Counted from the first letter of the stretch, positions 1 through 8,800 are shown. The stretch is 39,783 nucleotides of DNA from Gemmataceae bacterium (GCA_009697105.1 SIAQ01000041.1:1-39783), one strand, 5' to 3'. Numbers and translations: made by a program. The notes: generated from the letters alone by a model not told the origin.

Positions 1-66
1 GATTTGCCGCTTGCGGCTTAGCGCTCGCGTGGTGCCGTGCGAGCGCTAAGCCGCAAGCGGCAAATC
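1..66. repeat. Perfect long palindrome, dispersed family A (copy 1)
   Basis: Two perfect 28-bp arms (1-28 and 39-66) flank a 10-nt spacer. The core CCGCTTGCGGCTTAGCGCTC recurs at 1371, 3642, 6270, 8731, 18897 and 20116, always between genes. It can fold into a strong hairpin and lies just past the stop of the minus-strand response regulator, so it may act as a terminator. The window begins exactly at its first base, so the element may extend further left. Confidence 0.9.
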
Positions 67-96
67 GGGAAGTTATTAGTTGGATTCGACTACGGA

Positions 97-120
97 CCGC
101 TTACTGCGTGCGCGGCTCTG
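97..120. repeat. Single arm of dispersed repeat family B
   Basis: These 24 bases match the right arm of the inverted repeat at 17417-17474 with one difference in the middle (GCGTGC here, GCATGC there). No partner arm is seen here. The copy sits between palindrome copy 1 and the stop codon of the response regulator gene. Confidence 0.6.
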
Positions 121-131
121 ACGCCGTCCGA

Positions 132-1346
132 TCAACCTTGCGTCGCTTGATCGAGCAGCGTTTGCACGTCGCGGATCAGCTTCAAGCAGTGATTTACCGC
201 AGGTTGGCCGTACTTCGTGGCCAACGTGCGAATCGCATCGGCGAGTTGCAAGGTTGCGTCGGCAGTCGCCGGATCGCCGCTGGCGCCGGCAAGGCCGGCG
301 CGCAGTTGATCGAGCACGGCGCTCGGGGCGGCCGACGATTGTCCCTTCATCGATGCCGTCATCTGATCGCTCATTTTCAAAGCAGCGGCCACCGCGTCGA
401 ACAACATTTGATGCGCCTGCTTTTGGCCCAAGGCCTGGCGCAACAGCTCCGCGCCAAGGTCTGCCGCCGAACGCGCGATGCGTTGATCGTCGGCCGTGAA
501 TCCCGTCACCTTGTCGAACAACTCCGCAACGACCTGCGAACCCGCCGCGACCGTCATCGGCACCGCCAGCACGTTTCGATGTTCGCGTTCAAAGCTCTGC
601 AACTCCACCGAACCGACTGGTGTGGCGTGGAGATCGTTGATTACGCTCGGCTGACCCAATCCAGCTGCGCCGCCGGCGATCGAACGCGCGAATGGAATCG
701 TCGGCGCGCCGAGCGACTCGCCTGTTGCGCCATACACTCGGCAGACTTCGGCGGGCTGTTTGCTTGCGTCAAAATGCCGAACTAACAACACCCCATCTCG
801 TGCTTGGGTGACTTGCATCAAGAAACGCACCAGGGCACGGATCGCGTCCGGCAGCGGCACGGGGTCGTTCAGCGCGGCCGTCGATTGCACCAATGGCAGT
901 ACCTGCTCGACCGCGCCGCGGAAACCCACGAGCGTATGGTGCAGGTGCCGCATCTGCTTCGCGGGGCGGATCACGTCGAGTTGCTTCCGCACCGACTTCG
1001 CCAGCGTCTCCTTGCTGAAATCGTGATTCTTATCGAGGTAATCGCGAACGCCCATACGCATGGCATCGAGAGGTGTGGCGAGATTGGCGAAACCGGTAAT
1101 CATGATCGCGACGATGTCAGGATGAAACGCGGCCAGGTCTTGAAGGAGTTGCAAGCCGTCGTCGCCCGAGCCGAGGTTCCAGTCGAGGATCGCCAAGTCG
1201 ATAGTGTATTCGTTCGCGAGTTTCAGCGCGGACTCCGCGTCGGAGGCAGCGAGAATGTCGCAGCCGAGGTCCGCCTGGTAAAGCCATTCGTTCACCGTCT
1301 GGCGCACCGAGGCTTCATCGTCTACCAGCAGGATGATGTCGCGCAT
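132..1346 (-). CDS. Response regulator, receiver domain plus GAF-like region
   Basis: This is a 404-residue two-component response regulator. The N-terminal receiver domain (about 1-125) has the acidic pair D9/D10, phospho-acceptor D55 (LAILDWNLG), switch T84 (MITGFA) and conserved K106 (YLDK), so phosphotransfer should work. A linker is followed at about 150-300 by a GAF-like region, and the last 100 residues are helical with no recognised domain. There is no DNA-binding output domain, so it probably signals by protein contact or small-molecule sensing rather than as a transcription factor. No histidine kinase is adjacent. The ATG at 1346 has only a weak ribosome binding site. The receiver call is firm and the GAF assignment is inferred from pattern. 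Confidence 0.85.
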   Translation of the reverse strand: MRDIILLVDDEASVRQTVNEWLYQADLGCDILAASDAESALKLANEYTIDLAILDWNLGSGDDGLQLLQDLAAFHPDIVAIMITGFANLATPLDAMRMGVRDYLDKNHDFSKETLAKSVRKQLDVIRPAKQMRHLHHTLVGFRGAVEQVLPLVQSTAALNDPVPLPDAIRALVRFLMQVTQARDGVLLVRHFDASKQPAEVCRVYGATGESLGAPTIPFARSIAGGAAGLGQPSVINDLHATPVGSVELQSFEREHRNVLAVPMTVAAGSQVVAELFDKVTGFTADDQRIARSAADLGAELLRQALGQKQAHQMLFDAVAAALKMSDQMTASMKGQSSAAPSAVLDQLRAGLAGASGDPATADATLQLADAIRTLATKYGQPAVNHCLKLIRDVQTLLDQATQG

Positions 1347-1370
1347 GTAAGGATGTCCAAGCCATGTTTT

Positions 1371-1424
1371 CCGCTTGCGGCTTAGCGCTCCCGCGTCGTA
1401 TTCCGAGCGCTAAGCCGCAAGCGG
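1371..1424. repeat. Dispersed palindrome family A (copy 2)
   Basis: Perfect 20-bp arms at 1371-1390 and 1405-1424 surround a 14-nt spacer. It fills most of the gap between the thiolase stop and the response regulator start. Both genes are on the minus strand, so it could terminate thiolase transcription or act at the RNA level. Confidence 0.85.
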
Positions 1425-1433
1425 GATGGTGCA

Positions 1434-2594
1434 CTATTCAACGGCTTCGAAGATAGTCGCGATGCCCTGCCCGGTGCCGATGCACATCGTCGCCAAACCG
1501 AATTTCGCTTTCCGGTCGCGCATGGCATGGAGCAGCGTCGTCGTGATGCGCGCCCCCGAGGCGCCGAGCGGATGCCCGATGGCGATGGCGCCGCCGCGAA
1601 TGTTGACTTTCTCGCGATCGGCGCCGAGCAGCTTGATGACGGAAAGCGCCTGCACGGCAAAGGCTTCATTGAGTTCGATGAGATCGATGTCGGATAGCGT
1701 CAGCCCGGCTTTTTCGAGAGCCTTGTATGTCGCCGGCACCGGCCCGATGCCCATGACGGAGGGATCAACGCCGGCGACGGCCATGGCGCGAACCTTCGCC
1801 AATGGCTTCAGTCCCAACTCGCGGGCACGCTCCTCCGACATCATCAAAACCGCAGCGGCGCCGACATTGAGCGGGCTGGCGTTACCCGCGGTCACCGTGC
1901 CGCCGTCCGGTGCGAATGCGGGCTTCAACGCACTGAGGGTCGCCACAGTTGTTTCACGGCGAATGCACTGGTCCTGCGTCAGCAAAACGCGGCGGCCTTC
2001 GTCATCGCGGGCCCAGGTTGGCACAATCTCTTGTTGGAACGCCCCGGAATCCGTTGCTTGCGCCGCTTTTTGATGGCTTTGGAAGGCGAACTCATCCTGC
2101 TCGCGCCGACCGATGTTATACTTCCGTGCGAGATTTTCCGCCGTCAGGCCCATGTAGACCGTTGCGATACTATGATGGTGTTGGTAGCGCATGCTGAGAT
2201 CGAAGCCCGATTCCATCGGAATATGGTGCATATGTTCGACGCCGCCGGCGATCTGTACGTCGAGCATGCCGGCCATGATCGCCTGTGCCGCCTGGTTGAT
2301 TGCTTGCAGGCTCGACCCGCATAGGCGGTTCACCGTCGTCGCGGGCACTTCGATCGGAAAGCCGGCGATCAACGCAGCCATGCGGGCGATGTTGTAGCCC
2401 TGCTCGCGTTCCTGCTTGACGCAACCCCACTGGATGTCTTCGATCTGGTTCGCGGGAAACGCGGCCCGATCGAGCAGCGCTCGCATGATGTCCGCGGACA
2501 AATCATCCGCGCGAATATCGCGGAAGGCTCCTTTTTCCGCATGCGCCCGCGCCACGGGACTGCGTACCGCTTCAACGATTACAGCGTTTGGCAT
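1434..2594 (-). CDS. Acetyl-CoA C-acetyltransferase / 3-ketoacyl-CoA thiolase
   Basis: The enzyme condenses two acetyl-CoA or cleaves 3-ketoacyl-CoA with CoA, for fatty-acid beta-oxidation or acetoacetyl-CoA supply. The 386 residues match the usual length of thiolase family proteins. The nucleophilic cysteine C92 lies in NRLCGSSLQAIN, the histidine H341 in GGAIAIGHPLGASGAR, and the second catalytic cysteine C371 in MCIGTGQG, so the active site is complete. The N-terminus (MPNAVIVEAVRSP) is typical of the FadA/FadI/AtoB group. No hydratase/dehydrogenase partner is adjacent, so degradative and biosynthetic roles cannot be separated from context. The ATG at 2594 fits the family start. Confidence 0.95.
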   Translation of the reverse strand: MPNAVIVEAVRSPVARAHAEKGAFRDIRADDLSADIMRALLDRAAFPANQIEDIQWGCVKQEREQGYNIARMAALIAGFPIEVPATTVNRLCGSSLQAINQAAQAIMAGMLDVQIAGGVEHMHHIPMESGFDLSMRYQHHHSIATVYMGLTAENLARKYNIGRREQDEFAFQSHQKAAQATDSGAFQQEIVPTWARDDEGRRVLLTQDQCIRRETTVATLSALKPAFAPDGGTVTAGNASPLNVGAAAVLMMSEERARELGLKPLAKVRAMAVAGVDPSVMGIGPVPATYKALEKAGLTLSDIDLIELNEAFAVQALSVIKLLGADREKVNIRGGAIAIGHPLGASGARITTTLLHAMRDRKAKFGLATMCIGTGQGIATIFEAVE

Positions 2595-3095
2595 AGCGTT
2601 TCCCCTTTTTCATGGGTGCGTTCTGAATGATCCGCTAACGACGATTCTAACGAATTTTCCGGCAGGTGAAAGGCGTATGCCGGTACTGCATCGGGCGGAT
2701 CAACATAATTATGTCGATTTGGCAAGCATCCTGAAAAGTCAGTCTTGGGCCATGAAGATCGCGTGGTAATCTGCGAAAAGAATTTCGTCGATGGATAATG
2801 CAGAGCACGATGTGCCAGCGATTTTCGCCAGCCGAGTTGCCCAAATTATTCACCACAGAGAGCACAGAGGAAATTCAAAATCAAAGAGAGAAATAAGTTG
2901 TGGCTTGGAAATCAGGTCGGTAGACAGAAACACCCTGTTTTCATTCAACCTCTGGCTGCCCTGATTTTCCTCTCTCTGTGTTCTCTGTGGCCTCTGTGGT
3001 GAATTATCCGGGTTAGGCAGGCATCATTGGTGCGCATTACGTAAGTGCCCGTATTATCATCAACCGAAAATCCCGACCTTGCTCCACGGTGGAGA
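2595..3095. other. Gene-free 500-bp gap between divergent genes
   Basis: The gap separates the minus-strand thiolase from the plus-strand zinc-ribbon gene and should hold both promoters. Bases 2595-2844 show no recognisable gene or repeat. The rest is the CACAGAG inverted repeat and its spacer, annotated separately. Small reading frames here have no ribosome binding site or family resemblance. Confidence 0.6.
2845..3006. repeat. Long-spaced inverted repeat with CACAGAG motifs (copy 1)
   Basis: The left arm at about 2845-2870 reads ATTATTCACCACAGAGAGCA and onward. The right arm at about 2965-3006 is its complement with an extra repetition of the CTCTGTG unit, and ends GGTGAATTA. The spacer is about 95 bp. 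The same motif occurs as an inverted pair at 14159-14353. It looks like a dispersed non-coding element that is internally expandable. Confidence 0.7.
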
Positions 3096-3527
3096 ATGAT
3101 GGAAAGTTTGCGTTTGGCATCCCCGAATAGTGTGTCACCAAAAATTGCGTGCAGCCGTTGCGGCGACGATTCGCGATTTTGGGACCGCATTGCGGGCAAG
3201 ACGTTCTGCCCGAACTGTCTGGAATCGCTGGCCGTCGGCGAAGGCGAGCCGCTCGTCGCGCGCACCGATCGCAAACGTTGCGCGATCTGCCACCATCTTG
3301 GCACCGTGCGCTACGTCACGTTTCCGTTGCATTCCCGGCGACCCATTGAGGTCGAGCTTTGCGCAGAGCACCTTCGCGCCATCGTCGCACGCCGACTGGG
3401 ACCGCACGCCTTCGAGCAACTTCGCCGGCAGCTCACGTCCATCGGCATGGAAGTGAGCGACGTGTTCCTCCTGCATGACGCCTTTTACGATGAACATGGC
3501 CGCGCGATTCAGCCCGCGGTCGAGTAA
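3096..3527 (+). CDS. Small zinc-ribbon protein, unknown function
   Basis: From the ATG at 3096 this is a 143-residue soluble protein. It has two cysteine clusters that look like split zinc ribbons: CSRCG with FCPNC, then CAIC followed by LCAEHL. There is no signal peptide or membrane segment. The spacing suggests one or two structural zinc sites, and the protein may bind nucleic acid or another protein. A purine-rich GGTGGAG lies directly before two consecutive ATG codons (3096 and 3099), and the second has the better spacing. An upstream in-frame start at 3045 lacks such a site. The family is not named here; small CxxC proteins of this kind are often seen in planctomycetes. It stands alone. 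Confidence 0.65.
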   Translation: MMESLRLASPNSVSPKIACSRCGDDSRFWDRIAGKTFCPNCLESLAVGEGEPLVARTDRKRCAICHHLGTVRYVTFPLHSRRPIEVELCAEHLRAIVARRLGPHAFEQLRRQLTSIGMEVSDVFLLHDAFYDEHGRAIQPAVE

Positions 3528-3641
3528 GTGCCTTTTCCTTCGCAGAAAATAATTTCGTTAATCCAACTCTCCGCTTACGGTAAACTGTTGAAGTCGAATC
3601 GTGGGCGAACCACGAAGAACCAATTTGACGATTCGCATTTT

Positions 3642-3695
3642 TCGCTTGCGGCTTGGCGCTCGGAAAATTCCACGTGAACGCTCAGCCGAAAGCGG
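3642..3695. repeat. Degenerate dispersed palindrome family A (copy 3)
   Basis: The left arm (TCGCTTGCGGCTTGGCGCTC) and right arm (ending CAGCCGAAAGCGG) match at about 15 of 20 positions. It is a decayed copy of the palindrome at 1-66. It lies 19 bp upstream of the DUF2071 gene, so the hairpin would fall in that gene's 5' leader. Confidence 0.65.
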
Positions 3696-3713
3696 GAAGG
3701 CGGAGACCTGCGT

Positions 3714-4463
3714 ATGCCAGTCACTTCTGTCAACTGTCAGGAATCGCCGCCGAGCGTCTTCCTTGCCGCGGCCTGGCGCAATTTGGTAATGCTGAATTTC
3801 GCCGTGGACCCGGACGTGCTCAAGCCCCTGGTTCCCGTCGGCACGGAACTCGATTATTTTCATGGCCGAACCTTTGTGAGCATCGTCGGTTTTCAGTTCC
3901 TTGACGCTGCTCTGCTTGGCATACCGATCCCATTTCATCGCGCGTTCGAGGAAGTGAATTTGCGATTCTACGTGATGCGCCATGCTCCCGAAGGCATCCG
4001 TCGCGGCGTCGTGTTTGTACGGGAGATCGCCCCGAAGTGGATAGTCTCGACAATCGCCCGCTGGGTATACAACGAAAAGTATGTCACCATGCCGATGCGA
4101 CATCGCGTCGAGGTGCCGACGAACGCTGATTGCGGTACCGTGAAGTACGAATGGTGGCATGGTGGCCGATGGAACGCGCTGTCGGCTCACATTCATGGCT
4201 CGCCCGCGCCGCTGGTCCCGGGTTCCGAGGAGGAGTTCATCGCCGAGCATTATTGGGGCTACACAATGCAGCGAGACGGGACGACGATGGAGTACGCCGT
4301 CGAACATCCGCCGTGGCAGGTTTGGCAGGCGTCGGAACCGAGGTTCGACTGCGATGTGGCCTCCATTTATGGCGACGCGTTCGTACCGTTCCTGCGCGAG
4401 CCGGCCTCAGTGCTTGTCGCTGCCGGTTCGCCTGTGGTCGTGCGACGCGGGCGGCAGTTGTAG
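3714..4463 (+). CDS. DUF2071 (YqjF-like) family protein
   Basis: This 249-residue protein matches the DUF2071/YqjF family in length and in its run of motifs: an N-terminal aromatic AAAWRNLVMLNF, then LVPVGTELD with FHGRTFVSIVGF, then FEEVNLRFYV, then RRGVVFVREI, and a C-terminal beta-rich half. The family is cytoplasmic and of unknown biochemical role, with an acetoacetate-decarboxylase-like fold suggested for some members; I infer nothing more specific. GGCGGAG about 8 nt before the ATG at 3714 supports the start. The gene stands alone and is followed by about 400 bp without a firm gene. Confidence 0.8.
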   Translation: MPVTSVNCQESPPSVFLAAAWRNLVMLNFAVDPDVLKPLVPVGTELDYFHGRTFVSIVGFQFLDAALLGIPIPFHRAFEEVNLRFYVMRHAPEGIRRGVVFVREIAPKWIVSTIARWVYNEKYVTMPMRHRVEVPTNADCGTVKYEWWHGGRWNALSAHIHGSPAPLVPGSEEEFIAEHYWGYTMQRDGTTMEYAVEHPPWQVWQASEPRFDCDVASIYGDAFVPFLREPASVLVAAGSPVVVRRGRQL

Positions 4464-4591
4464 ACGTCCCATTGCCTATTGCCGACGACGGCGCATACTG
4501 GATAATAATGCTCGGCAGGTATGTTTGACGCATGTCCGAACCGCGTCTTGAAGGTCGCGGATCGGAAATGTTCGTGAGGGCAGGCTGAAAA

Positions 4592-4777
4592 ATGAACTGC
4601 GCGATAACGCCAATTGTTGCTACGCCAAGCGCCGCGAAAACATTCGCTGGGCCGCGGTGGCTTTTTGCCGTTTGGGTTGCGACAGCGCTCTTGTTCGCAC
4701 ACGGCTGTCATGGGCCGGATGAAGACCATGAGCTTTCCGTGCTGCCAATGGAAATCAAATGTGAGCGGCCCAACTAG
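4592..4777 (+). CDS. Possible small lipoprotein (doubtful)
   Basis: A 61-codon frame encodes a basic N-terminus, a hydrophobic run (LFAVWVATALLFA) and a lipobox-like HGC followed by a short charged tail, as in a small exported lipoprotein. A purine-rich GAGGGCAGG precedes the ATG. The mature part would be only about 20 residues, and no homologue is recognised. It is the only coding candidate between 4464 and 4872, and it could equally be chance or the remnant of a longer gene. Confidence 0.25.
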   Translation: MNCAITPIVATPSAAKTFAGPRWLFAVWVATALLFAHGCHGPDEDHELSVLPMEIKCERPN

Positions 4778-4806
4778 TGGTCCGACCAGCTTGATTTGAT
4801 AGGTGA

Positions 4807-4830
4807 GGCCAGGCTGTGGAAAGCCTGGCC
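4807..4830. terminator. Hairpin between convergent genes
   Basis: GGCCAGGCT at 4807-4815 pairs perfectly with AGCCTGGCC at 4822-4830 over a 6-nt loop. It lies between the plus-strand genes on the left and the minus-strand glgC stop at 4873, where a bidirectional terminator would be expected. No clear T-run follows on either strand. Confidence 0.4.
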
Positions 4831-4872
4831 CCACGGACATGTCAACTCTGTCTTTTCACGCCACTAGCCTGT

Positions 4873-6162
4873 CTAAATCACGGTATCGTCAAGTAAGATT
4901 GCGTCGCGCGGGATGACGATGATGCCATCGCGAATGACGTAATTCGGGCCTTCCACATCTTTCTTTTTCTCGCGATTGCACAAGCGAACATTTGCGCCGA
5001 TGCGGGCGTCCTTATCGACGATCGCGTTTTCGATGATCGAACCGTCGCCGATGCCAACATTCGGTAGTCCGCGGCGCTGGTTATCCGTCTTCTCTTGAGC
5101 GTTTTCAAACTGATCCGCGCCGATGAGCACGGTGTCCCTGATGGTCACATTTCTGCCGATTTGCATGCGTACGCCGATGACGCTTCGGGTGATCTTTGTG
5201 CCAGTGCCGATGACGCAGCCATCGCTGACGAGCGCGTGTTCCAAGGTCGCGCCGCTGACACGCGAGGCGGGCAGATAGCGCATGTGGGTGTAAATCACGC
5301 CATCGGACTTGTGAAATACGAACGGCGGATTATCCGAGGTCAAGGCCAGATTCGCCTCGTGGTACGATTTGATTGTGCCGACATCCTCCCAATAGCCATC
5401 GAAGAGGTGTGCCTGCACGTGGTGCGTATTCACGGAACGTGGGAAAATCTCCTTGCCAAAATCGGTCGCCAAGGGTGGCGCATTGAGCATTTGAATCAAC
5501 GCGTCACGTTTGAAAATGTAGATACCCATGTTCGCCAGGAACGGCCGACCGTGGCATTCCACGCCGCGGCGATTCGTCCATTCGTCGGTCACGCGCATCG
5601 ATTCCAGGGTGTTACGCGATTTCGGTTTTTCCACGAACCCGTGGATCCGCCCCGCATCATCGACGCGCACCAGGCCGAGCTGCGATGTCTGATCCTCGCG
5701 CACCGGCATCACTGCCATCGTCACCTCGGCGTTGGACTTGCGATGCGTTTCCAAAAGATGGCGGTAATCCATACGGTACAGCTGATCGCCGGAGAGAATC
5801 AATACATCCTGACACGGGTCTTCGTGCACGTAGCGAATGTTCTGCCGCACCGCGTCGGCTGTGCCCTGATACCAATCAGATGCCTCATTCGTCTGCTGCG
5901 CGGCAAGGATTTCCACGAAGCTCCGCGAAAACGGATCGAACTTGTACGTGTTGGCGATATGGCGGTGCAAGCTAACGCTCAAAAATTGCGTCAACACATA
6001 GATGCGCTTGCAGTCGCTGTTGATGCAGTTGCTGATCGGAATGTCGATGAGGCGATACTTCCCGCCGATCGGCACCGCCGGCTTGCTGCGTAACATTGTG
6101 AGCGGATAGAGTCGCGTCCCACGCCCGCCGCCGAGGATGAGACTGAGAACATCGAGATTCAT
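4873..6162 (-). CDS. glgC: Glucose-1-phosphate adenylyltransferase
   Basis: This enzyme makes ADP-glucose from ATP and glucose-1-phosphate, the committed step of bacterial glycogen synthesis. The 429 residues match the GlgC family length. The nucleotidyltransferase signature LGGGRGTRLYPLT is at 10-22 with K27 in RSKPAVP. Further motifs are GTADAVRQN, the metal/nucleotide region LSGDQLYRMDY and VEKP in the sugar-binding half. The C-terminal third has the hexapeptide-like repeats of a left-handed beta-helix (DGSIIENAIVDKDARIGANV). No glgA or glgB is adjacent, so the gene is isolated here. The ATG at 6162 fits the family N-terminus, with a weak ribosome binding site. Confidence 0.95.
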   Translation of the reverse strand: MNLDVLSLILGGGRGTRLYPLTMLRSKPAVPIGGKYRLIDIPISNCINSDCKRIYVLTQFLSVSLHRHIANTYKFDPFSRSFVEILAAQQTNEASDWYQGTADAVRQNIRYVHEDPCQDVLILSGDQLYRMDYRHLLETHRKSNAEVTMAVMPVREDQTSQLGLVRVDDAGRIHGFVEKPKSRNTLESMRVTDEWTNRRGVECHGRPFLANMGIYIFKRDALIQMLNAPPLATDFGKEIFPRSVNTHHVQAHLFDGYWEDVGTIKSYHEANLALTSDNPPFVFHKSDGVIYTHMRYLPASRVSGATLEHALVSDGCVIGTGTKITRSVIGVRMQIGRNVTIRDTVLIGADQFENAQEKTDNQRRGLPNVGIGDGSIIENAIVDKDARIGANVRLCNREKKKDVEGPNYVIRDGIIVIPRDAILLDDTVI

Positions 6163-6269
6163 GAAAACGTTACCTGGTGCCTGACGTATGAAATGGATTG
6201 TTTGAATTCATCATGCTATCAGAGTAAAAGCCAAGGTGATAAACAATTCGTGAAGATTTCGATTTTCTA

Positions 6270-6323
6270 CCGCTTGCGGCTTCGCGCTCGCATGGGATAT
6301 TCCGAGCGCGAAGCCGCAAGTGG
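6270..6323. repeat. Dispersed palindrome family A (copy 4)
   Basis: The 21-bp arms at 6270-6290 and 6303-6323 differ at one position and flank a 12-nt spacer. The loop-proximal bases show a compensated change relative to copy 1 (CGCGCTCG pairs with CGAGCGCG), so base pairing has been kept. It lies between the MuiA-like gene stop and glgC, both on the minus strand. Confidence 0.85.
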
Positions 6324-6334
6324 AAAACATGAGA

Positions 6335-8479
6335 TCAGTTCTTCTTGCTGATTCGGCTCATCAGGTTCTGGACTTTGAGCAGCGTTTCGTCCGGGTGGGC
6401 CTGGGCCTCGGCTTCGCAGCCTTTGCAGCAGATGAACACGGGCTGGTTCTTGAGCATGACCTTGTGGATCGGCCCCATCGAACCCAGTCGGCTGTCCTGG
6501 TCGATGGCGCAGAACTCCTGCCGTAGTGCCAGGCCCTGATCGACAGGATTCAGCTTGGCTAATGCCACCTTGATTCGCGCCAGTTCGGCAGGAGTTGCCG
6601 CGGCTACGGCCTGTGCGAGATTCGTGCCGCCTGGCGTGCCGAAGGCACCGGCACTTTGCAGATCGCTGATCGTCATTTGGCGGTCAAGCTCGATTTTGAA
6701 TTCGTAGTTGATCATCGACGCTTTTTCGCCCGCCGTGTTCGGCTCGATGGCGAGGTCCCAGCGCAATAGATTTTGCGTGCGCGGCCCGCGCAGGTAGGCC
6801 GGATCCTTGCTGATCTCCGGCGTGCTTTTCAAGATGCTGACAGTGACGGCGTCCGTTTCGGGGCGCGGTAGGCGGTCCCACACTTGCAGCTTGACCTTTT
6901 CGTTCTTGAAGTTGTTAATCATGGTGCGGTACTCATAGCGGAGCATCTGGTTGCCGCCTTGTGTCGTATGCGATCGGTTGATGATCTGTCGAGTCACCTG
7001 CATCTGTGGATCGACGCCGAAGCCAGTCGTGAACGATTCGCCAATGGCGACTAAAGGCAGCGTCATTTGGCCGACGAAATCACTGCCGATGTACATCGTC
7101 GCATCGCCCGGCAAGATGACGTGAGCGCTTTTGTTAATGAAGTCGGCCAGACGATAAACGTGGGTCGTAATGAGCGGGACCGATTTGTAATAAAAGTCCG
7201 GCACCAATTCGGCGCGAGCAACTTCGATGACCTGTTCTTCCATACGAGAAGGCACGGCCAGCGCGGTGGCGACGCGATATGTGACGGTCGGCCCTTCGCG
7301 AATCGCCAAAGCGCAGCCGCGCTGAATCGCCGTATCGGAATTGAGCAACTCGAACGACTGATCCAGGGCCGCCGCCGTGTTGAACAGCCCGATGCCGGTG
7401 GTCGGCTTCTTTTCGTTGAAATCTTTCTGTGCTTTGGTGCGCAGGCTGCGGATTTGCTCTTCCAACTCCGCTAGGTCCGATGAACGTGCGGGCACGCTGC
7501 TCTTGTGCACGGCGGCGACACGCAACGATTGCAGGTCCGGCGGTGACGCGTTCAGCATCGGCTGAGCTGTTGATAAGACGAGCTTGACGTTGGCCCAATC
7601 TTCACCGGAGTTCTGTGCCAGGGCGGCGAGGAATTCGATTTGCACGGCGTCCTTGGCGGTCTTGCCAGCGCGTAGTTTGTACTGCGGCCGCCACGATGCC
7701 TGATCGACGAGGTAATGCAATCGAACCTTGCCCGCGCCGGCGGCGTCGCCGCGATCAACGACGATGACGGCATCGCGTTCGATGCGGCTGGTGCCGGCGC
7801 CGAGGTCACTGAGTTTGGCCTGCACGGCTGCTGCCTGGGTCTGATTCGTTTTTACTTGCTGTTCGAGTTGGACGAGTTCGCGCGTCGTTTCGAGGCGTGA
7901 TTCCTTAATGTACTTGGCGAGGGTAATAGCGGATTCGGCGTTGAGTGCGCCTTTCTCGGCGGCCTGGATCATCGTCACGCCCATAAAGCCTTCCATCTTG
8001 CTGAGCGTTTTCAGGTTTTCCTGAATGGCTTTTACGTCGGCCTCGGTCTTCTCGCGGGCCGTGCCGAGAACCACAAGTTCGTCCTGCAGCTTGCGTGCTT
8101 CCTCGCGGGTGTCCTTGACGACTTGCCTGGAACGGAATCGCGTGGTCAGAACGCGGAGGCCGTCGGTTCCTTCCGCATTGAGTGAGCTGAGAATGGCCGC
8201 CGACGGCAACGGGCTGATCGTCACTTCGACAAGTCCTTTGCCCGCGGGCACGTCGGCCTCGCGCGTGACCATGGCGTTCATCGGATAGACCGTGACGGCC
8301 GTAACTCGGCTTGGCGTGACGTTCACTCCGGCGTCGGGGAGGCCTACGAGATTTTTGTCCTTCGGTTCCTGCGCCGCCAGATCGGCGCAACGCCAATCGC
8401 CACTCACATAAAGCGCAAGCAGCACGAGAACGGTCGGCACACCGGAGACGGCCAACCACGGCGAAAATCGTTTGAACAC
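6335..8479 (-). CDS. MuiA-like DUF4139 protein with C-terminal Cys-x2-Cys tail
   Basis: About 714 residues in the mucoidy-inhibitor MuiA / DUF4139 family. An N-terminal signal or anchor segment (VPTVLVLLALYVSG) is followed by a DUF4140-like beta region (VTAVTVYPMNAMVTREADVPAG), a coiled coil (REEARKLQDELVVLGTAREK) and the large DUF4139 beta domain (VRLHYLVDQASWRPQYKLR). The role is envelope-located and poorly understood. The last 60 residues add C657, then C684, C685 and C688 (FICCKGC) with GSMGPIHKVMLKNQPV, resembling a metal-binding tail seen in other planctomycete envelope proteins. The start is uncertain: a GTG at 8479 has GAAAGGG 7 nt upstream, while a GTG at 8518 would add 13 basic residues without a visible site. 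Confidence 0.8.
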   Translation of the reverse strand: MFKRFSPWLAVSGVPTVLVLLALYVSGDWRCADLAAQEPKDKNLVGLPDAGVNVTPSRVTAVTVYPMNAMVTREADVPAGKGLVEVTISPLPSAAILSSLNAEGTDGLRVLTTRFRSRQVVKDTREEARKLQDELVVLGTAREKTEADVKAIQENLKTLSKMEGFMGVTMIQAAEKGALNAESAITLAKYIKESRLETTRELVQLEQQVKTNQTQAAAVQAKLSDLGAGTSRIERDAVIVVDRGDAAGAGKVRLHYLVDQASWRPQYKLRAGKTAKDAVQIEFLAALAQNSGEDWANVKLVLSTAQPMLNASPPDLQSLRVAAVHKSSVPARSSDLAELEEQIRSLRTKAQKDFNEKKPTTGIGLFNTAAALDQSFELLNSDTAIQRGCALAIREGPTVTYRVATALAVPSRMEEQVIEVARAELVPDFYYKSVPLITTHVYRLADFINKSAHVILPGDATMYIGSDFVGQMTLPLVAIGESFTTGFGVDPQMQVTRQIINRSHTTQGGNQMLRYEYRTMINNFKNEKVKLQVWDRLPRPETDAVTVSILKSTPEISKDPAYLRGPRTQNLLRWDLAIEPNTAGEKASMINYEFKIELDRQMTISDLQSAGAFGTPGGTNLAQAVAAATPAELARIKVALAKLNPVDQGLALRQEFCAIDQDSRLGSMGPIHKVMLKNQPVFICCKGCEAEAQAHPDETLLKVQNLMSRISKKN

Positions 8480-8547
8480 TTTTCGGCCCTTTCGTGAAGA
8501 AGAGACGCGGCGCGACACCGCGAGCGCAAGGAGTTTTCCCTTATTAC

Positions 8548-8678
8548 TACGACAGCGCTAGATCGAGAATTTGGCCCGCATTGTAGCCGAATTCGTGAGA
8601 ATTCGGACGACTTGGGCAAACGAGGGAAGGCCGAATTCTCACGAATTCAGCTACAGGATACGATGTAGCGCTGTCGTA
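8548..8678. repeat. Nested inverted-repeat element
   Basis: A perfect 13-bp outer pair (TACGACAGCGCTA at 8548-8560, complement at 8666-8678) encloses a 25-bp inner pair (8582-8606 and 8631-8655, one mismatch) built on CCGAATTCGTGAGAATTCGG. The whole 131-bp unit can fold into a cruciform-like structure. It has MITE-like dimensions but no visible target-site duplication. It lies just upstream of the minus-strand MuiA-like gene. Confidence 0.75.
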
Positions 8679-8730
8679 TTACATAGAGCGAGACCCACAA
8701 GGGGAACCCGCCAATATGTTTTTTGAGTTT

Positions 8731-8781
8731 CCGCTTGCGGCTTAACGCTCGCTAAATCCCATGCAAGCGCCAAGCCGCAGG
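8731..8781. repeat. Degenerate dispersed palindrome family A (copy 5)
   Basis: The left arm CCGCTTGCGGCTTAACGCTC matches the family with one change. The right arm (GCAAGCGCCAAGCCGCAG) is shortened and mismatched. It is a decayed copy in the intergenic region between the MuiA-like and secretin genes. Confidence 0.65.
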
Positions 8782-8800
8782 GCGCACGACATCACTTGTA

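Noticed and set aside
2647..2865. 72-codon minus-strand frame in the gap upstream of the thiolase
   Set aside because: No ribosome binding site, no recognisable motif, and it runs into the CACAGAG repeat.
5095..6093. 332-codon plus-strand frame opposite glgC
   Set aside because: It is rich in His and Arg from antisense codons and overlaps a certain GlgC gene; no motif or ribosome binding site.
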